NCBI GenBank assembly: GCA_002315375.1
Contig: DCHR01000018.1
Coordinates: 1 to 64,000 of the forward strand
DNA length: 64,000 bases
Direction of reading: 5' to 3'
Source of the DNA: Treponema sp. UBA1747
Lineage (GTDB): Bacteria > Spirochaetota > Spirochaetia > Treponematales > Treponemataceae
Below, piece by piece: positions 50,571 to 60,009 of this stretch. Under the pieces are notes generated by a model. It saw only the letters and a list, made by a program, of their open reading frames with translations, was not told where the DNA came from and did no database searches. A program made the position numbers and the translations under genes. The first letter of the stretch is position 1. Each line of letters opens with the position of its first letter.

Positions 50571-52274
50571 TTACTTCTTGTCGATAGGTTCGAGTTCTGA
50601 AAGATAGAAGAGAACCTTGTTCAAATGATGGCGGGCAGCATGAAGTTCATCTCTGAAGCGGAGATTATCATGACCTCTGATGGATGAGAAATTTGAAAGG
50701 GTACTGTGAATCCCGTCGTCCTCTTCCTCATAGATTCCTTTGAATATGGTTTCCAGAATACGGATTGCATTGCAGATGTCAAAGGATGCGTGCATGAAAT
50801 CTGATTCAATTTTATTTATAAGATTTTCAATTGTTGACTGGGCTTTGAAGGTTCGTGAAGAGGCATTGGCCATTTCTTCAAAGGTCAGACCGTAAGCTCC
50901 TTTGAATTCAAGGTTTTCAAGTGTATTGAGAACTGTATCGCAGGATTTATTCAGGTTATTCAGTGTGTCTGAATATTCTGTACGGTTGTCACTTTTAAGG
51001 AATATGCCTTCCATTACGAGCAGATTCAATATTTTAATGTCTTCAGGATACTGTTCCTTTACATACCATGCCAGGAATCCGGCGGTCATTTCGCAGCTGA
51101 AAGGAAGTCCGCCCCAAAGATCCACCCATGGGCGGTTTGGCAGTTCAGGGAAGGAATTCAACTGGAAATCTTCTTTCAATCCTGTTTCCAGTCTGATTCG
51201 TTTTCGTTCTTTCAGGTATTCGGTCCAGCGGATTTCGATGATTTTTCTCCACTGGGAACGGAATTTGGAAGACCAGTCTTCGCCGCCGCCAAAGGTTTTG
51301 GGTGTCCAGTCATATTCCTGCATGATTATTCTTCCCAAAGTTGCCACAGGAACAACGGACAGGAAAAGTTTAATATTTGTAAAATGGGAAGTTGCAACGC
51401 TCATGAATTTCTTTACAGAATTTTCAATATCGCTGGTCATGTAATTGCCGGCAATTTCTTTTTTCTGCGAGAAAAGGAAAAGGGCTTCCAGAACTTCGTT
51501 TGGAACATAAACAGGTGTGTCAAATACAGAGGCAAATACTTCATAATCTGTGCGGGCATTCAGAAATGAACAGGTGTAAAAACCGTCCTTAATGTCGGTA
51601 AATTGTGAAATAAAGTGGATGTAGGGGAGATTTGAAAAAGCAGCAACCCACTGAAGACTTTTTACAGCCTGATAGATGTTGGATTTAACTGAGCCCTGCA
51701 TGTTTTTCAGAATGTCTTCCAGTTTTCTGAGAAGATCTGATTTTACATCGTTGGTTGGTTCTGTTTCATCAGGAAGATTATATGGATCGCAAACCTGATT
51801 TATGTGGTCTGAAAGCTGCGGTGTAACAAAGGAACTTAAAAAAACGTAAAAAGCGCCGGGATTTTCATCTACCAGGTAAATGTAAGGTTTGAAAAAATCA
51901 GCAGCACTTTTCAAAGCCGTAAGACGCTCGTAAAAAAGTGAATCCAGCTGTTCTGCAGAGGCGTTTACAATTCCAGGATGTTCCCGGTTCAGTTTCCTGG
52001 CCATATTCATGAGAACATCGTCGTTGTAAATCGTTATTTGCGGAGTTTTTGAGATGATAGAGCGGAACCAGATAATGAATCTGTAAATGAAAGATTCGTT
52101 TTTTAAGCGTATTGAAAGGCTTCCTGTGAAGGAATCAATCTGTGAATCACTGTTTACAAGTTCGATGTCTTTTTCACCTGATTGATTCAGCCTTGAAAGC
52201 ATTGCGGTGCGTTCTTCGGAATTCATGCCGGCTACGAGTCTGTCAAATGTGCTTTTTTTCTGGCTTTCATCCAT
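50571..52274 (-). CDS. Conserved treponemal protein of unknown function (DUF5312-like)
   Basis: 567 aa, mostly alpha-helical and soluble. There is no signal peptide; a short hydrophobic stretch FIYRFIIWFRSII lies near residues 61-73. The N-terminus (FDRLVAGMNSEERTAMLSRL) and the C-terminal block FRDELHAARHHLNKVLFYLSEL resemble proteins I associate with a spirochete-only family. No catalytic motif is visible. Minus-strand TATTAT lies 7 nt before ATG 52274; an alternative TATAAT lies 14 nt before. Being upstream of miaB in the same direction does not indicate function. Confidence 0.7.
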   Translation of the reverse strand: MDESQKKSTFDRLVAGMNSEERTAMLSRLNQSGEKDIELVNSDSQIDSFTGSLSIRLKNESFIYRFIIWFRSIISKTPQITIYNDDVLMNMARKLNREHPGIVNASAEQLDSLFYERLTALKSAADFFKPYIYLVDENPGAFYVFLSSFVTPQLSDHINQVCDPYNLPDETEPTNDVKSDLLRKLEDILKNMQGSVKSNIYQAVKSLQWVAAFSNLPYIHFISQFTDIKDGFYTCSFLNARTDYEVFASVFDTPVYVPNEVLEALFLFSQKKEIAGNYMTSDIENSVKKFMSVATSHFTNIKLFLSVVPVATLGRIIMQEYDWTPKTFGGGEDWSSKFRSQWRKIIEIRWTEYLKERKRIRLETGLKEDFQLNSFPELPNRPWVDLWGGLPFSCEMTAGFLAWYVKEQYPEDIKILNLLVMEGIFLKSDNRTEYSDTLNNLNKSCDTVLNTLENLEFKGAYGLTFEEMANASSRTFKAQSTIENLINKIESDFMHASFDICNAIRILETIFKGIYEEEDDGIHSTLSNFSSIRGHDNLRFRDELHAARHHLNKVLFYLSELEPIDKK

Positions 52275-52368
52275 GCTTTCTATAATAAATTATAAACGTT
52301 CACAATTCAAGAAAAACTGATTACTCTACAATAATATAGAGAAATTTGAGAATTTTTAATGTTTAGGG

Positions 52369-52397
52369 TTGTAATATCGGTAGTCTTATAGTAAAAT
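52369..52397 (+). promoter_or_regulatory. rny promoter
   Basis: TTGTAA (52369-52374), a 17-nt spacer and TAAAAT (52392-52397), giving a leader of about 47 nt that contains a small AACATTT/AATGTT hairpin. Confidence 0.6.
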
Positions 52398-52450
52398 TAA
52401 GGTGAACATTTCTAAATGTTTTTAAAAAACGTTACTACATGGAGAAAAGT

Positions 52451-53983
52451 ATGCCTACATGGTTACCTTATGTTATTCTCCCTGTTGCAGGACTTGTTCT
52501 TGGATGGATTATTCGCTGGCTGTATGCCAGATTTCAATTAACTGCTTCAGAACAGAAAGCCAAGCGCCTTACTCAGGATGCAATAAAAGAAGCTGAAGCA
52601 CAGAAAAAAGAAATATTGCTTAATGCAAAAGATGAGCTCATTCGTGAACGAAACCAGCAGGAGCGGGAAAACAGAGAGCGTCGCGCAGAAGTGCAGCGCT
52701 ACGAAGCACGAGTAAACAAAAAAGAAGAAATTCTTGACCAGCGTGCTGCAGATTTCGACAAGAAAGACAAAGAAATTCTTTCAAAAGAAACAGAACTTTC
52801 TAAAAAAGCTGAAATAATTGCAAAGCAGGAAGAACAGTATCGTTCTGAACTGGAACGTATTTCAGGACTTTCCCAGCAGGAAGCAAAAGACCTCATTATC
52901 AAAAATCTTGAAAATGAAGCACGTCATGATGCTCAGGCTCTGATTAATAAAATCGAGCAGGAAGCTCAGCTCACTGCAGAAAAGAAAGCAAAAGATGTCC
53001 TTATTACCACAATTCAGAGAATTGCACCTGAAACAACAAGTGATATCACTGTTGCTACAGTTTCTCTTCCAAGTGATGAGATGAAAGGTCGCATTATCGG
53101 ACGTGAAGGACGTAACATTCGTACTCTGGAAACACTGACAGGTGTTGATATTATTATTGACGATACACCTGAAGCAGTTGTTATTTCATGTTTTGACCCT
53201 GTTCGCAAGGAAATTGCAAAAGAATCTCTTGAACGCCTCATTTCAGACGGACGTATTCATCCAACACGTATCGAAGAAATCGTTCAGAAAGTTACTCATG
53301 AAATTCAGAACAAGATTTATGAAGAAGGTGAAAAAGCTCTCTTTGATCTTGGAATTCACAATATGAGTACAGAAGGAGTTCGTGCTCTTGGACGCCTTTA
53401 TTTCAGAACAAGCTATGGTCAGAATGTTCTGGTTCACTCAAAAGAAGTTGCAATGGCGGCTTCAATGATTGCTGCCGAGATCGGAGCAAACAGAGAACTG
53501 GCTAAACGTGCAGCTATTCTTCATGATATTGGTAAAGGTGCAGAAAACGATTCTGACCAGAACCATGCAGAAGTTGGTGCTGAAATGGCACGTAAAATGG
53601 GTGAAGATTCTCGTGTTGTAAATGCAATTGCTGCTCATCATAACGATGTTGAAGCAAATACAATAGAAGCGATTATTGTTCAGATTGCAGATGCGATTTC
53701 AGCGGCCCGCCCTGGTGCGCGTCGTGAAACCATCGACAATTACGTTAAACGCCTTGAAAACCTTGAAGCCATTGCTGAAAAGTTCCCTGGTGTTCAGAAA
53801 GCGTACGCCATTCAGGCAGGTCGAGAGCTGCGTATTCTGGTTGATAATGAAAAAGTTCCGGACAGCGATGTTAAGGAACTTGCAAGAAATATTGCAAAAC
53901 AGATTGAAACTGATTTGCAGTATCCTGGCCGAATCAGACTTACTATGATCCGTGAGACACGAATTGTAGAATACGCAAGATAA
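52451..53983 (+). CDS. rny: Ribonuclease Y
   Basis: 510-aa membrane-anchored endoribonuclease starting bulk mRNA decay. An N-terminal membrane helix (YVILPVAGLVLGWIIRWLY) leads into a long Arg/Glu/Lys coiled coil (residues about 25-190). Then come the KH domain with GRIIGREGRNIRTLETLTGVDI and the HD domain with AILHDIGKGAE and AIAAHHNDVEA. Start ATG 52451 is preferred to ATG 52439 because GGAG (52441-52444) lies six bases ahead. Full family length. Confidence 0.95.
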   Translation: MPTWLPYVILPVAGLVLGWIIRWLYARFQLTASEQKAKRLTQDAIKEAEAQKKEILLNAKDELIRERNQQERENRERRAEVQRYEARVNKKEEILDQRAADFDKKDKEILSKETELSKKAEIIAKQEEQYRSELERISGLSQQEAKDLIIKNLENEARHDAQALINKIEQEAQLTAEKKAKDVLITTIQRIAPETTSDITVATVSLPSDEMKGRIIGREGRNIRTLETLTGVDIIIDDTPEAVVISCFDPVRKEIAKESLERLISDGRIHPTRIEEIVQKVTHEIQNKIYEEGEKALFDLGIHNMSTEGVRALGRLYFRTSYGQNVLVHSKEVAMAASMIAAEIGANRELAKRAAILHDIGKGAENDSDQNHAEVGAEMARKMGEDSRVVNAIAAHHNDVEANTIEAIIVQIADAISAARPGARRETIDNYVKRLENLEAIAEKFPGVQKAYAIQAGRELRILVDNEKVPDSDVKELARNIAKQIETDLQYPGRIRLTMIRETRIVEYAR

Positions 53984-53987
53984 ACGT

Positions 53988-54017
53988 AAAAGCTCTCACG
54001 GTTGTGGGGGCTTTTTT
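53988..54017 (+). terminator. Terminator after rny
   Basis: AAAAGCTCTCAC pairs with GTGGGGGCTTTT (two U-G pairs), with a GGTT loop, followed by Ts. It separates rny from the regulator gene. Confidence 0.75.
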
Positions 54018-54042
54018 AATTTTATAGATAAGGAAAATAAAA

Positions 54043-54528
54043 ATGAACGAAATACTTGAATTATTACAGCAGAACGCAAGACTTTCAGTTGAAGATATTT
54101 CTGCTATGACAAAAAAAACTGAAGCTGAAGTAAAGCAGATAATTAAAGAACTTGAAGCAACCGGGACTATTCTTAAATATGTTACTGTTGTTAATCCTGA
54201 AAAGATGGAAAAAGCACCAAAAGTTTGTGCTGAGATTGAACTTCAGGTTACACCGGAGCGCGAAAGAGGTTTTGATGCTGTTGTAGACCGTATTTACCGT
54301 TTCCCACAGGTTCGTTCCCTTTATCTGATGAGTGGGGCAAATTATGACCTGAAAGTTGTTATTGAAGGAGAGAACTTCCAGAGCATCTGTGATTTCGTGG
54401 CGCGTAAACTGGCGACTTTGCAGGGAGTGCGGGGAACTGCAACTCACTTTATTATGAAAACTTATAAAGAAAACGATATTGTTTATATAGAAGAAGATAA
54501 AGATCGCCGTGAAGGTGCAATGGCTTAG
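54043..54528 (+). CDS. Lrp/AsnC-family transcriptional regulator
   Basis: 161 aa. The N-terminal HTH (LLQQNARLSVEDISAMTKKTEAEV, residues about 7-30) is followed by the RAM effector-binding domain (VCAEIELQVTPERERGFD, YLMSGANYDLKVVIEG). AAGGA precedes the start. It is 21 bp upstream of an aminotransferase gene, a common pairing in which the regulator responds to the amino acid handled by the enzyme; that is inferred from position. Confidence 0.88.
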   Translation: MNEILELLQQNARLSVEDISAMTKKTEAEVKQIIKELEATGTILKYVTVVNPEKMEKAPKVCAEIELQVTPERERGFDAVVDRIYRFPQVRSLYLMSGANYDLKVVIEGENFQSICDFVARKLATLQGVRGTATHFIMKTYKENDIVYIEEDKDRREGAMA

Positions 54529-54549
54529 TTCTTCTGACAGGAATGAAAA

Positions 54550-55719
54550 ATGAACACAAGAGAAGATAGATTAAGTAAATCCATGATGAATATTCCGCCA
54601 AGCGGAATCCGTAAATTTTTTGAAATGCTTATCGGACATGATGATGTAATCAGTTTGTCTGTAGGTGAACCTGATTTTCCGACTCCATGGTGTATGCGCG
54701 AAGAAGCTTTTTATCACATTGAAAAGGGGCATACTTCCTATACTTCCAACTGGGGATTGATTGAACTTCGTGAAGAAATCTCGAAATATATGGCCTCTTA
54801 TAATATGTCATATCATCCTCAGAACGAAATCCTTATTACAGTTGGAGCTTCAGAAGGTGTAGATGCCGTTCTTCGTGCTATTTTGAATGAAGGGGATGAA
54901 ATCATTGTTTCACAGCCTTGTTATGTAAACTATGTTCCTCTTGCTGAACTTTGCCATGCTAAAGTAATTCCGCTGGATACAGGTTCAACAAACTTCTATC
55001 CGACAGCAGAACAGATTGAAAAGCTTTGTACACCAAAAACAAAGGCTGTAATGATTTGTTCACCAAATAATCCTACCGGAACAATGATTCCTGCAGATGA
55101 ACTTGCAAAGATTGCCGAAGTTGTAAAGAAACATCAGCTCTGGTGTATAAGTGATGAAATTTACTGCGAACTGGCTTATGACGGGGAAAAGCATGTTTCA
55201 ATCGGAAGCATGCCAGGAATGAAAGATTATACAATCATTCTTAATGGTTTTTCCAAATCTTTTGCTATGACAGGATGGCGTATCGGTTATATTGCAGCAC
55301 CAAGTGAACTTCTGGCTCAGATTGTTAAACTTCACGGTTATAATACTATTTGTGCTCCGATTTTCAGTCAGTATGCTGCAACAGAAGGTCTGAGAAATGG
55401 TTGGGAAGAAGTCGAAAAGATGCGTCTGAGTTATCAGCAGAGACGTAATCTGATGGTAAAAGCATTCAACGAAATGGGACTTCCTGTTCCTGAACCAAAG
55501 GGTGCTTTCTACATGTTCCCTGATATTACTTCTACAGGACTTTCCAGTGAAGAATTTGCCACACAGCTGTTTCAGAAATATAATGTAGCTGTAGTACCTG
55601 GAAGTGTTTTCGGTGCAGGTGGAGAAGGTCATATCCGCTGTTGTTATGCAACTTCGGTAGAGAAAATTAAAATCGCTCTCGAACGGATTGAACAGTTCGT
55701 TCAGGAATTAAAGAAATAA
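54550..55719 (+). CDS. Class I/II aminotransferase (PLP-dependent)
   Basis: 389-aa fold-type I enzyme. Motifs: SLSVGEPDFPTP at the N-terminus, YTSNWGLIELREEI, VGASEGVDAVLRAIL, CSPNNPTGTM, ISDEIYCELAY, the PLP lysine in NGFSKSFAMTGWRIGY, and GAFYMFPD and IRCCYATS with the carboxylate-binding Arg. This fits aspartate or aromatic aminotransferases of the PatA/AspC-like group. The amino-acid substrate is not determined. It lies in one operon with the Lrp-type regulator and perhaps the TPR gene 12 bp downstream. Confidence 0.92.
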   Translation: MNTREDRLSKSMMNIPPSGIRKFFEMLIGHDDVISLSVGEPDFPTPWCMREEAFYHIEKGHTSYTSNWGLIELREEISKYMASYNMSYHPQNEILITVGASEGVDAVLRAILNEGDEIIVSQPCYVNYVPLAELCHAKVIPLDTGSTNFYPTAEQIEKLCTPKTKAVMICSPNNPTGTMIPADELAKIAEVVKKHQLWCISDEIYCELAYDGEKHVSIGSMPGMKDYTIILNGFSKSFAMTGWRIGYIAAPSELLAQIVKLHGYNTICAPIFSQYAATEGLRNGWEEVEKMRLSYQQRRNLMVKAFNEMGLPVPEPKGAFYMFPDITSTGLSSEEFATQLFQKYNVAVVPGSVFGAGGEGHIRCCYATSVEKIKIALERIEQFVQELKK

Positions 55720-55731
55720 AGGATTTAATTT

Positions 55732-57099
55732 ATGGATTCAATGCTGGTTCCAATATTGCTGACAATTATTTCGGTTTCTATTTTTATCATTGTCATAATG
55801 ATGGTGAGATCTGTTAAGACAAAGAAAAAAGAAGTCGCTTCAGGTGAACGGCAGAATAAAAAAACAAGAAACAGTATTGTAAAGGAAGCCGAGAAAAAAC
55901 TGGCTCATGATCCGCACAATGTTCCGGCTTTAACAATGCTGGGAGAACTTTATTTTACAGAAAAGAACTGGGAAAAGACCTGGACTATCTACAAAACTTT
56001 GTATGATATTGCAGCTGCCCATGTTGAAGTAAATATGACTCAGGCAGCTCTCCGCATGGGGATTGCCGCATTCCAGCTTGAAAAATATAATGATGCAATT
56101 ATTTCTCTTTCTACCGTTCTTAAAAAGATACCTGACAGTTTTGATGCTGCCTGTTACCTTGGCCAGGCCTTCTATAAAACAAATTCTTATGATAAAGCAA
56201 TTTTCTGTCTGAAACGGGCAAAAGAAATTAATCCTCAGAGTTCTGCAGTTTATGAACCAATGGGCTTTTCGTATTTCAAAGCAAATAAATACAGAGAATC
56301 GCTTCCTTATCTGAAAAAGGTTCTGGATGTTCAGCCTGATAATAAGGAAGTAATGTTCAGTATTGCAGTGGCAATGACAGAAACAGGAATGGGTGAAAAA
56401 GCAATAAAGATTTTTATGCATCTTCGCCCTGATCCATTGTTTGGTCCACGTTCATGTATTGAAGCCGGACGTCTTCATGAAAAGGCAAAGAATCTGGAAT
56501 TTGCAATTCAGGATTATGAAATCGGTATGAAGCTGATTAATGTTCCTGAAAAAGAAATGCTGCAGATAAAATACCGTTGTGCCAACTGTTATATTCAGCA
56601 GAAAAACATCGCAAAGGGTCTTACAATTCTGAAACAGATTCAGGCACTTCACCCGGGATACAAAGATGTAGATGCACTTGTAGCTCGTTATACAGAATTA
56701 AATCAGAACTCAAATCTTCAGACATATCTCCTTTCGGGAACAAGTGATTTTGTTGCTCTGTGCCGTAAATTCATTACAGTTTATTATCCGAATCAGGTTG
56801 TAAAGGTTGAAGATGTTTCAGTTCTTTCTGAAAGCGTAGAAGTTTTGTGTACTGTTGCTACAGTAAAAATGGAAACTCGTGAACTGTTCCGTTTTTACAG
56901 AACAGTTTCGGTTGTAGGTGATTTGAATGTTCGTGAATTCCATTCAAAGATTCGCGATATAAAATGCGACCGTGGTTTCTGTGTATCTATGGGGAAATTT
57001 TCTGAAAGTGCCCATAAGTTTATTGATGGCCGCCCCATCGATTTTATTGAAAAAGACCAGTTGATAAAAATATTAAAGAAAATAAACATGTTTGCATAA
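55732..57099 (+). CDS. Membrane-anchored TPR protein with C-terminal Mrr-like domain
   Basis: 455 aa. An N-terminal membrane helix (LVPILLTIISVSIFIIVIMM) is followed by a basic stretch, then about six tetratricopeptide repeats (residues about 45-310, for example CYLGQAFYKTNSYDKAIFCL). The last 130 residues look like a restriction-endonuclease (Mrr) fold: FVALCRKFITVYYPNQVVKVEDV, then RELFRFYRTVSVVGDLNVREFHSKI, then GFCVSMGKFSESAHKFIDGRPIDFI. The expected Q-x-K catalytic strand reads FRFYRT, so nuclease activity is unlikely. A scaffold role at the membrane is more plausible. Co-directional with the aminotransferase gene. Confidence 0.72.
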   Translation: MDSMLVPILLTIISVSIFIIVIMMVRSVKTKKKEVASGERQNKKTRNSIVKEAEKKLAHDPHNVPALTMLGELYFTEKNWEKTWTIYKTLYDIAAAHVEVNMTQAALRMGIAAFQLEKYNDAIISLSTVLKKIPDSFDAACYLGQAFYKTNSYDKAIFCLKRAKEINPQSSAVYEPMGFSYFKANKYRESLPYLKKVLDVQPDNKEVMFSIAVAMTETGMGEKAIKIFMHLRPDPLFGPRSCIEAGRLHEKAKNLEFAIQDYEIGMKLINVPEKEMLQIKYRCANCYIQQKNIAKGLTILKQIQALHPGYKDVDALVARYTELNQNSNLQTYLLSGTSDFVALCRKFITVYYPNQVVKVEDVSVLSESVEVLCTVATVKMETRELFRFYRTVSVVGDLNVREFHSKIRDIKCDRGFCVSMGKFSESAHKFIDGRPIDFIEKDQLIKILKKINMFA

Positions 57100-57100
57100 C

Positions 57101-57136
57101 AAAAAAAGGTTCCTTCAATTGAAGGAACCTTTTTTT
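57101..57136. terminator. Bidirectional terminator between the TPR gene and leuS
   Basis: Perfect 16-bp stem with an AATT loop: seven As and GGTTCCTTC on the left, the complement and seven Ts on the right. It can stop transcripts from both convergent genes. Confidence 0.93.
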
Positions 57137-57153
57137 TGTATACTTAAAAAATA

Positions 57154-59700
57154 CTATTTAATTACGATATTAACAATCTTATCTTTGATAGCAATTACTT
57201 TTACAACTTCGTGTCCGTCTGTGAATTTCTTTACGTTTGGACGGTCCAGAGCAGTTGCTTTAAGAACATCTTCTGCAGTTCCAGGCTCAGTTTCAAAGTT
57301 GTCGCGAACTTTTCCGTTTACCTGAACGATAATTTTTTTCTTGTCGTCTTTTGCAAAGTCATCAGAGATTTCAGGCCATTTTTCGTAGCTGACAGTTTTT
57401 GTGTTGCCCAGTTTTTCCCACAGTTCTTCGCCAAGATGTGGAGCATAAACAGAAATCATCTTTACAAAGTCTGACCACATTGTTTTTGGCAGGCTTTCCA
57501 TTTTTGATGCTTCGTTGATGAAGATCATCATCTGAGAAATGGCTGTGTTGAAGTTCAGGGTGTCTGTATCTGAAGTTACCTTTTTAACGGTCTGAGCAAA
57601 GGTTTTGCGCAGGGCTACAAGTTTTGCATCTTCAAGTTTTCCTGTAATGTCGATATCGGTCATTGGTTTTTCACCAACTGCCCAGACTTTTTCCAGGAAG
57701 CGGTTGATACCGATGATACCCTGTGTGTTCCATGGCTTGCTCATTGTAAGAGGTCCCATGAACATTTCGTACATGCGGACAGAGTCAGCACCGTACTGAT
57801 TGATCATGTCATCAGGGTTGATAACGTTCTTCAGGGATTTACTCATCTTTGCGATAATCTGTTCAACTTCTTCGCCTGTTGCAGTTTCAACAAATTTTCC
57901 GTCTTTTTCTGTTACTTCGTCTGTTGGTACCAGAGTCTTGTTTTTTCTCTGGAATGCAAATGAAGTAATGAGTCCCTGGTTGATAAGGCGCTGGAAAGGT
58001 TCTTTTGTTGTAACAACTCCGCAATCGTAAAGTACTTTGTGCCAGAAACGTGAGTAGAGCAGGTGAAGAACAGCATGTTCAGCACCGCCAACGTAAAGGT
58101 CTACAGGCATCCAGTATTTTTCTGCTTTTTCAGAACAGAAAGCCTCATTGTTTTTTGGATCCAGGTAGCGCAGGTAGTACCAGCAGCTTCCGCCCCACTG
58201 AGGCATTGTGTTTGTTTCGCGTTTTGCTTTTCCGCCACACTGAGGACATGTGCAGTTTACCCAGGAATCGATTGCAGCCAGTGGAGATTCACCTGTTCCA
58301 GTTGGCTGGTATGATTTTACGTTAGGGAGTTCAACAGGCAGCTGGTCTTCAGGAACTGCAACTGTTCCACATTTTTCACAGTGTACGAGAGGAATAGGTT
58401 CTCCCCAGTAACGCTGGCGGCTGAAAATCCAGTCGCGGAGTTTATAGTTTACTGTTGCTTTTCCGATTTTCTTTTCTTCAAGGAATTCAATCATCTTTGC
58501 AATAGCATCTTTTTTGTTCATGTTGTCCAGGAATGCTGAGTTTACGTGGATTCCGTCCTGTGTCCAGGCCTGAGTCTGAACATCAACTTCTGATTTCAGA
58601 ACTTCGACAATCGGAAGATTGAATTTTTTTGCAAATTCCCAGTCACGGTCATCGTGTGCAGGAACTGCCATAATTGCACCTGTACCGTAAGAAATGAGAA
58701 CGTAGTCTGCAATCCAGATAGGAATGAGTTTTCCGTTTACAGGGTTGATAGCATATGTTCCTGAGAAAACACCTGTTTTATCTTTGTTCAGGTCAGTTCT
58801 CTGAAGATCAGATTTTTTAGCTGCTGCATCAAGATAGGCGGCAACAGCCTCTTTCTGCTCTGCAGTTGTAATCTTGCTTACCAGAGGATGTTCAGGAGCA
58901 ACAACCATGTATGTGGCTCCAAAGAGAGTATCACAGCGGGTTGTGTAAACAGTCAGCTTGTCACCGGTTCCTTTTCCGTCTGTTCCGGCAATTTCGAAGT
59001 CAACTTCGGCACCGAAAGATTTACCAATCCAGTTTTTCTGCATAAGTTTTACGCTTTCAGGCCAGTCCAGAGTGTCCAGGTCTTCAAGAAGGCGTTCTGC
59101 GTATTCTGTGATTTTCAGAATCCACTGGCGGATTGTTTTGTGTGTAACGATTGCACCACAGCGTTCACATTTGCCTTCTTTAACTTCTTCGTTTGCAAGA
59201 CCTGTAAGACATGAAGGACACCAGTTGATTGGTGTTTCTGCTTCATAAGCCAGTCCTTTTTTGTAGAGCTGGAGGAAAATCCACTGAGTCCATTTGTAAT
59301 ATTCCGGTTCACAGGTAGAAATGCAGCGGTCCCAGTCATAACTGAAACCAAGAGCCTTAATCTGGCGTGTGAAGTTTTCGATGTTCTGGTTTGTTGTAAT
59401 GCTTGGGTGAGTTCCTGTTTTGATTGCATAGTTTTCTGCAGGAAGACCGAAAGCATCGTATCCCATAGGGTGGAGTACATTGAAGCCTTTCATGCGCAGG
59501 TAGCGGCAGTAAATATCTGTAGCTGTGTATCCTTCAGGGTGACCTACGTGAAGTCCGGCTCCAGAAGGGTAAGGGAACATATCAAGAATGTAGCGGCGTT
59601 TTTCAGCCGGAATAGATTCATCTTCTGTTACGCGGAAAGTTTTGTTGTCCGCCCAGTATTTCTGCCATTTTGGTTCAATGTTTTTAAAATCGTAAGACAT
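57154..59700 (-). CDS. leuS: Leucyl-tRNA synthetase
   Basis: 848-aa class I synthetase. The HIGH motif is HVGH (residues 51-54, in [12 protein letters not shown]), KMSKS is at about 618-622, a zinc-type CxxC pair lies in the middle (CERCGAIV), and the CP1 editing domain has [15 protein letters not shown]. The C-terminal domain ends [15 protein letters not shown]. Length and order fit bacterial LeuRS. GGAG lies before the start. No T-box-like leader is visible upstream. Confidence 0.97.
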   Translation of the reverse strand: MSYDFKNIEPKWQKYWADNKTFRVTEDESIPAEKRRYILDMFPYPSGAGLHVGHPEGYTATDIYCRYLRMKGFNVLHPMGYDAFGLPAENYAIKTGTHPSITTNQNIENFTRQIKALGFSYDWDRCISTCEPEYYKWTQWIFLQLYKKGLAYEAETPINWCPSCLTGLANEEVKEGKCERCGAIVTHKTIRQWILKITEYAERLLEDLDTLDWPESVKLMQKNWIGKSFGAEVDFEIAGTDGKGTGDKLTVYTTRCDTLFGATYMVVAPEHPLVSKITTAEQKEAVAAYLDAAAKKSDLQRTDLNKDKTGVFSGTYAINPVNGKLIPIWIADYVLISYGTGAIMAVPAHDDRDWEFAKKFNLPIVEVLKSEVDVQTQAWTQDGIHVNSAFLDNMNKKDAIAKMIEFLEEKKIGKATVNYKLRDWIFSRQRYWGEPIPLVHCEKCGTVAVPEDQLPVELPNVKSYQPTGTGESPLAAIDSWVNCTCPQCGGKAKRETNTMPQWGGSCWYYLRYLDPKNNEAFCSEKAEKYWMPVDLYVGGAEHAVLHLLYSRFWHKVLYDCGVVTTKEPFQRLINQGLITSFAFQRKNKTLVPTDEVTEKDGKFVETATGEEVEQIIAKMSKSLKNVINPDDMINQYGADSVRMYEMFMGPLTMSKPWNTQGIIGINRFLEKVWAVGEKPMTDIDITGKLEDAKLVALRKTFAQTVKKVTSDTDTLNFNTAISQMMIFINEASKMESLPKTMWSDFVKMISVYAPHLGEELWEKLGNTKTVSYEKWPEISDDFAKDDKKKIIVQVNGKVRDNFETEPGTAEDVLKATALDRPNVKKFTDGHEVVKVIAIKDKIVNIVIK

Positions 59701-60009
59701 AATAAAAACTCCAGTTTTGAGTTAAATAGTAAAAAGGCCCATAGTTTTGACCTGTAGGTAAATAAGTATACTGTTTTTGATGGTTTTCTACAATTAAAGG
59801 AGATATTTTTACTTAGTAATAAATACGTTTGATTTATATATATGTTTTAATTGGAGATTTTAGGAATTTATTGCGAAGTAGTATTACTGGTTGTAAAATG
59901 GAAATGCTGTTATTTTATTTATATGACCGCTTTGATTATCTTTGAGAATCGATTCTTCATTGGATAGTATCAGGTTTTATTATAAAATCGGTAGAAAGAA
60001 GGAAAATTT
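59701..60009. other. 309-bp divergent intergenic region between leuS and the SGNH gene, with both promoters
   Basis: No gene or repeat is seen here. Minus strand: TTGTAG (59788-59793), 17 nt, TATACT (59765-59770) make a good leuS promoter with a leader of about 58 nt. Plus strand: TTGGAT (59960-59965), 17 nt, TAAAAT (59983-59988) precede AGAAGGA and the SGNH hydrolase start. The middle (59800-59950) is AT-rich and featureless to me. Confidence 0.6.

Noticed and set aside
59701..59800. T-box or other riboswitch ahead of leuS
   Set aside because: The minus-strand leader is only about 58 nt and has no specifier loop, T-box sequence or terminator hairpin.
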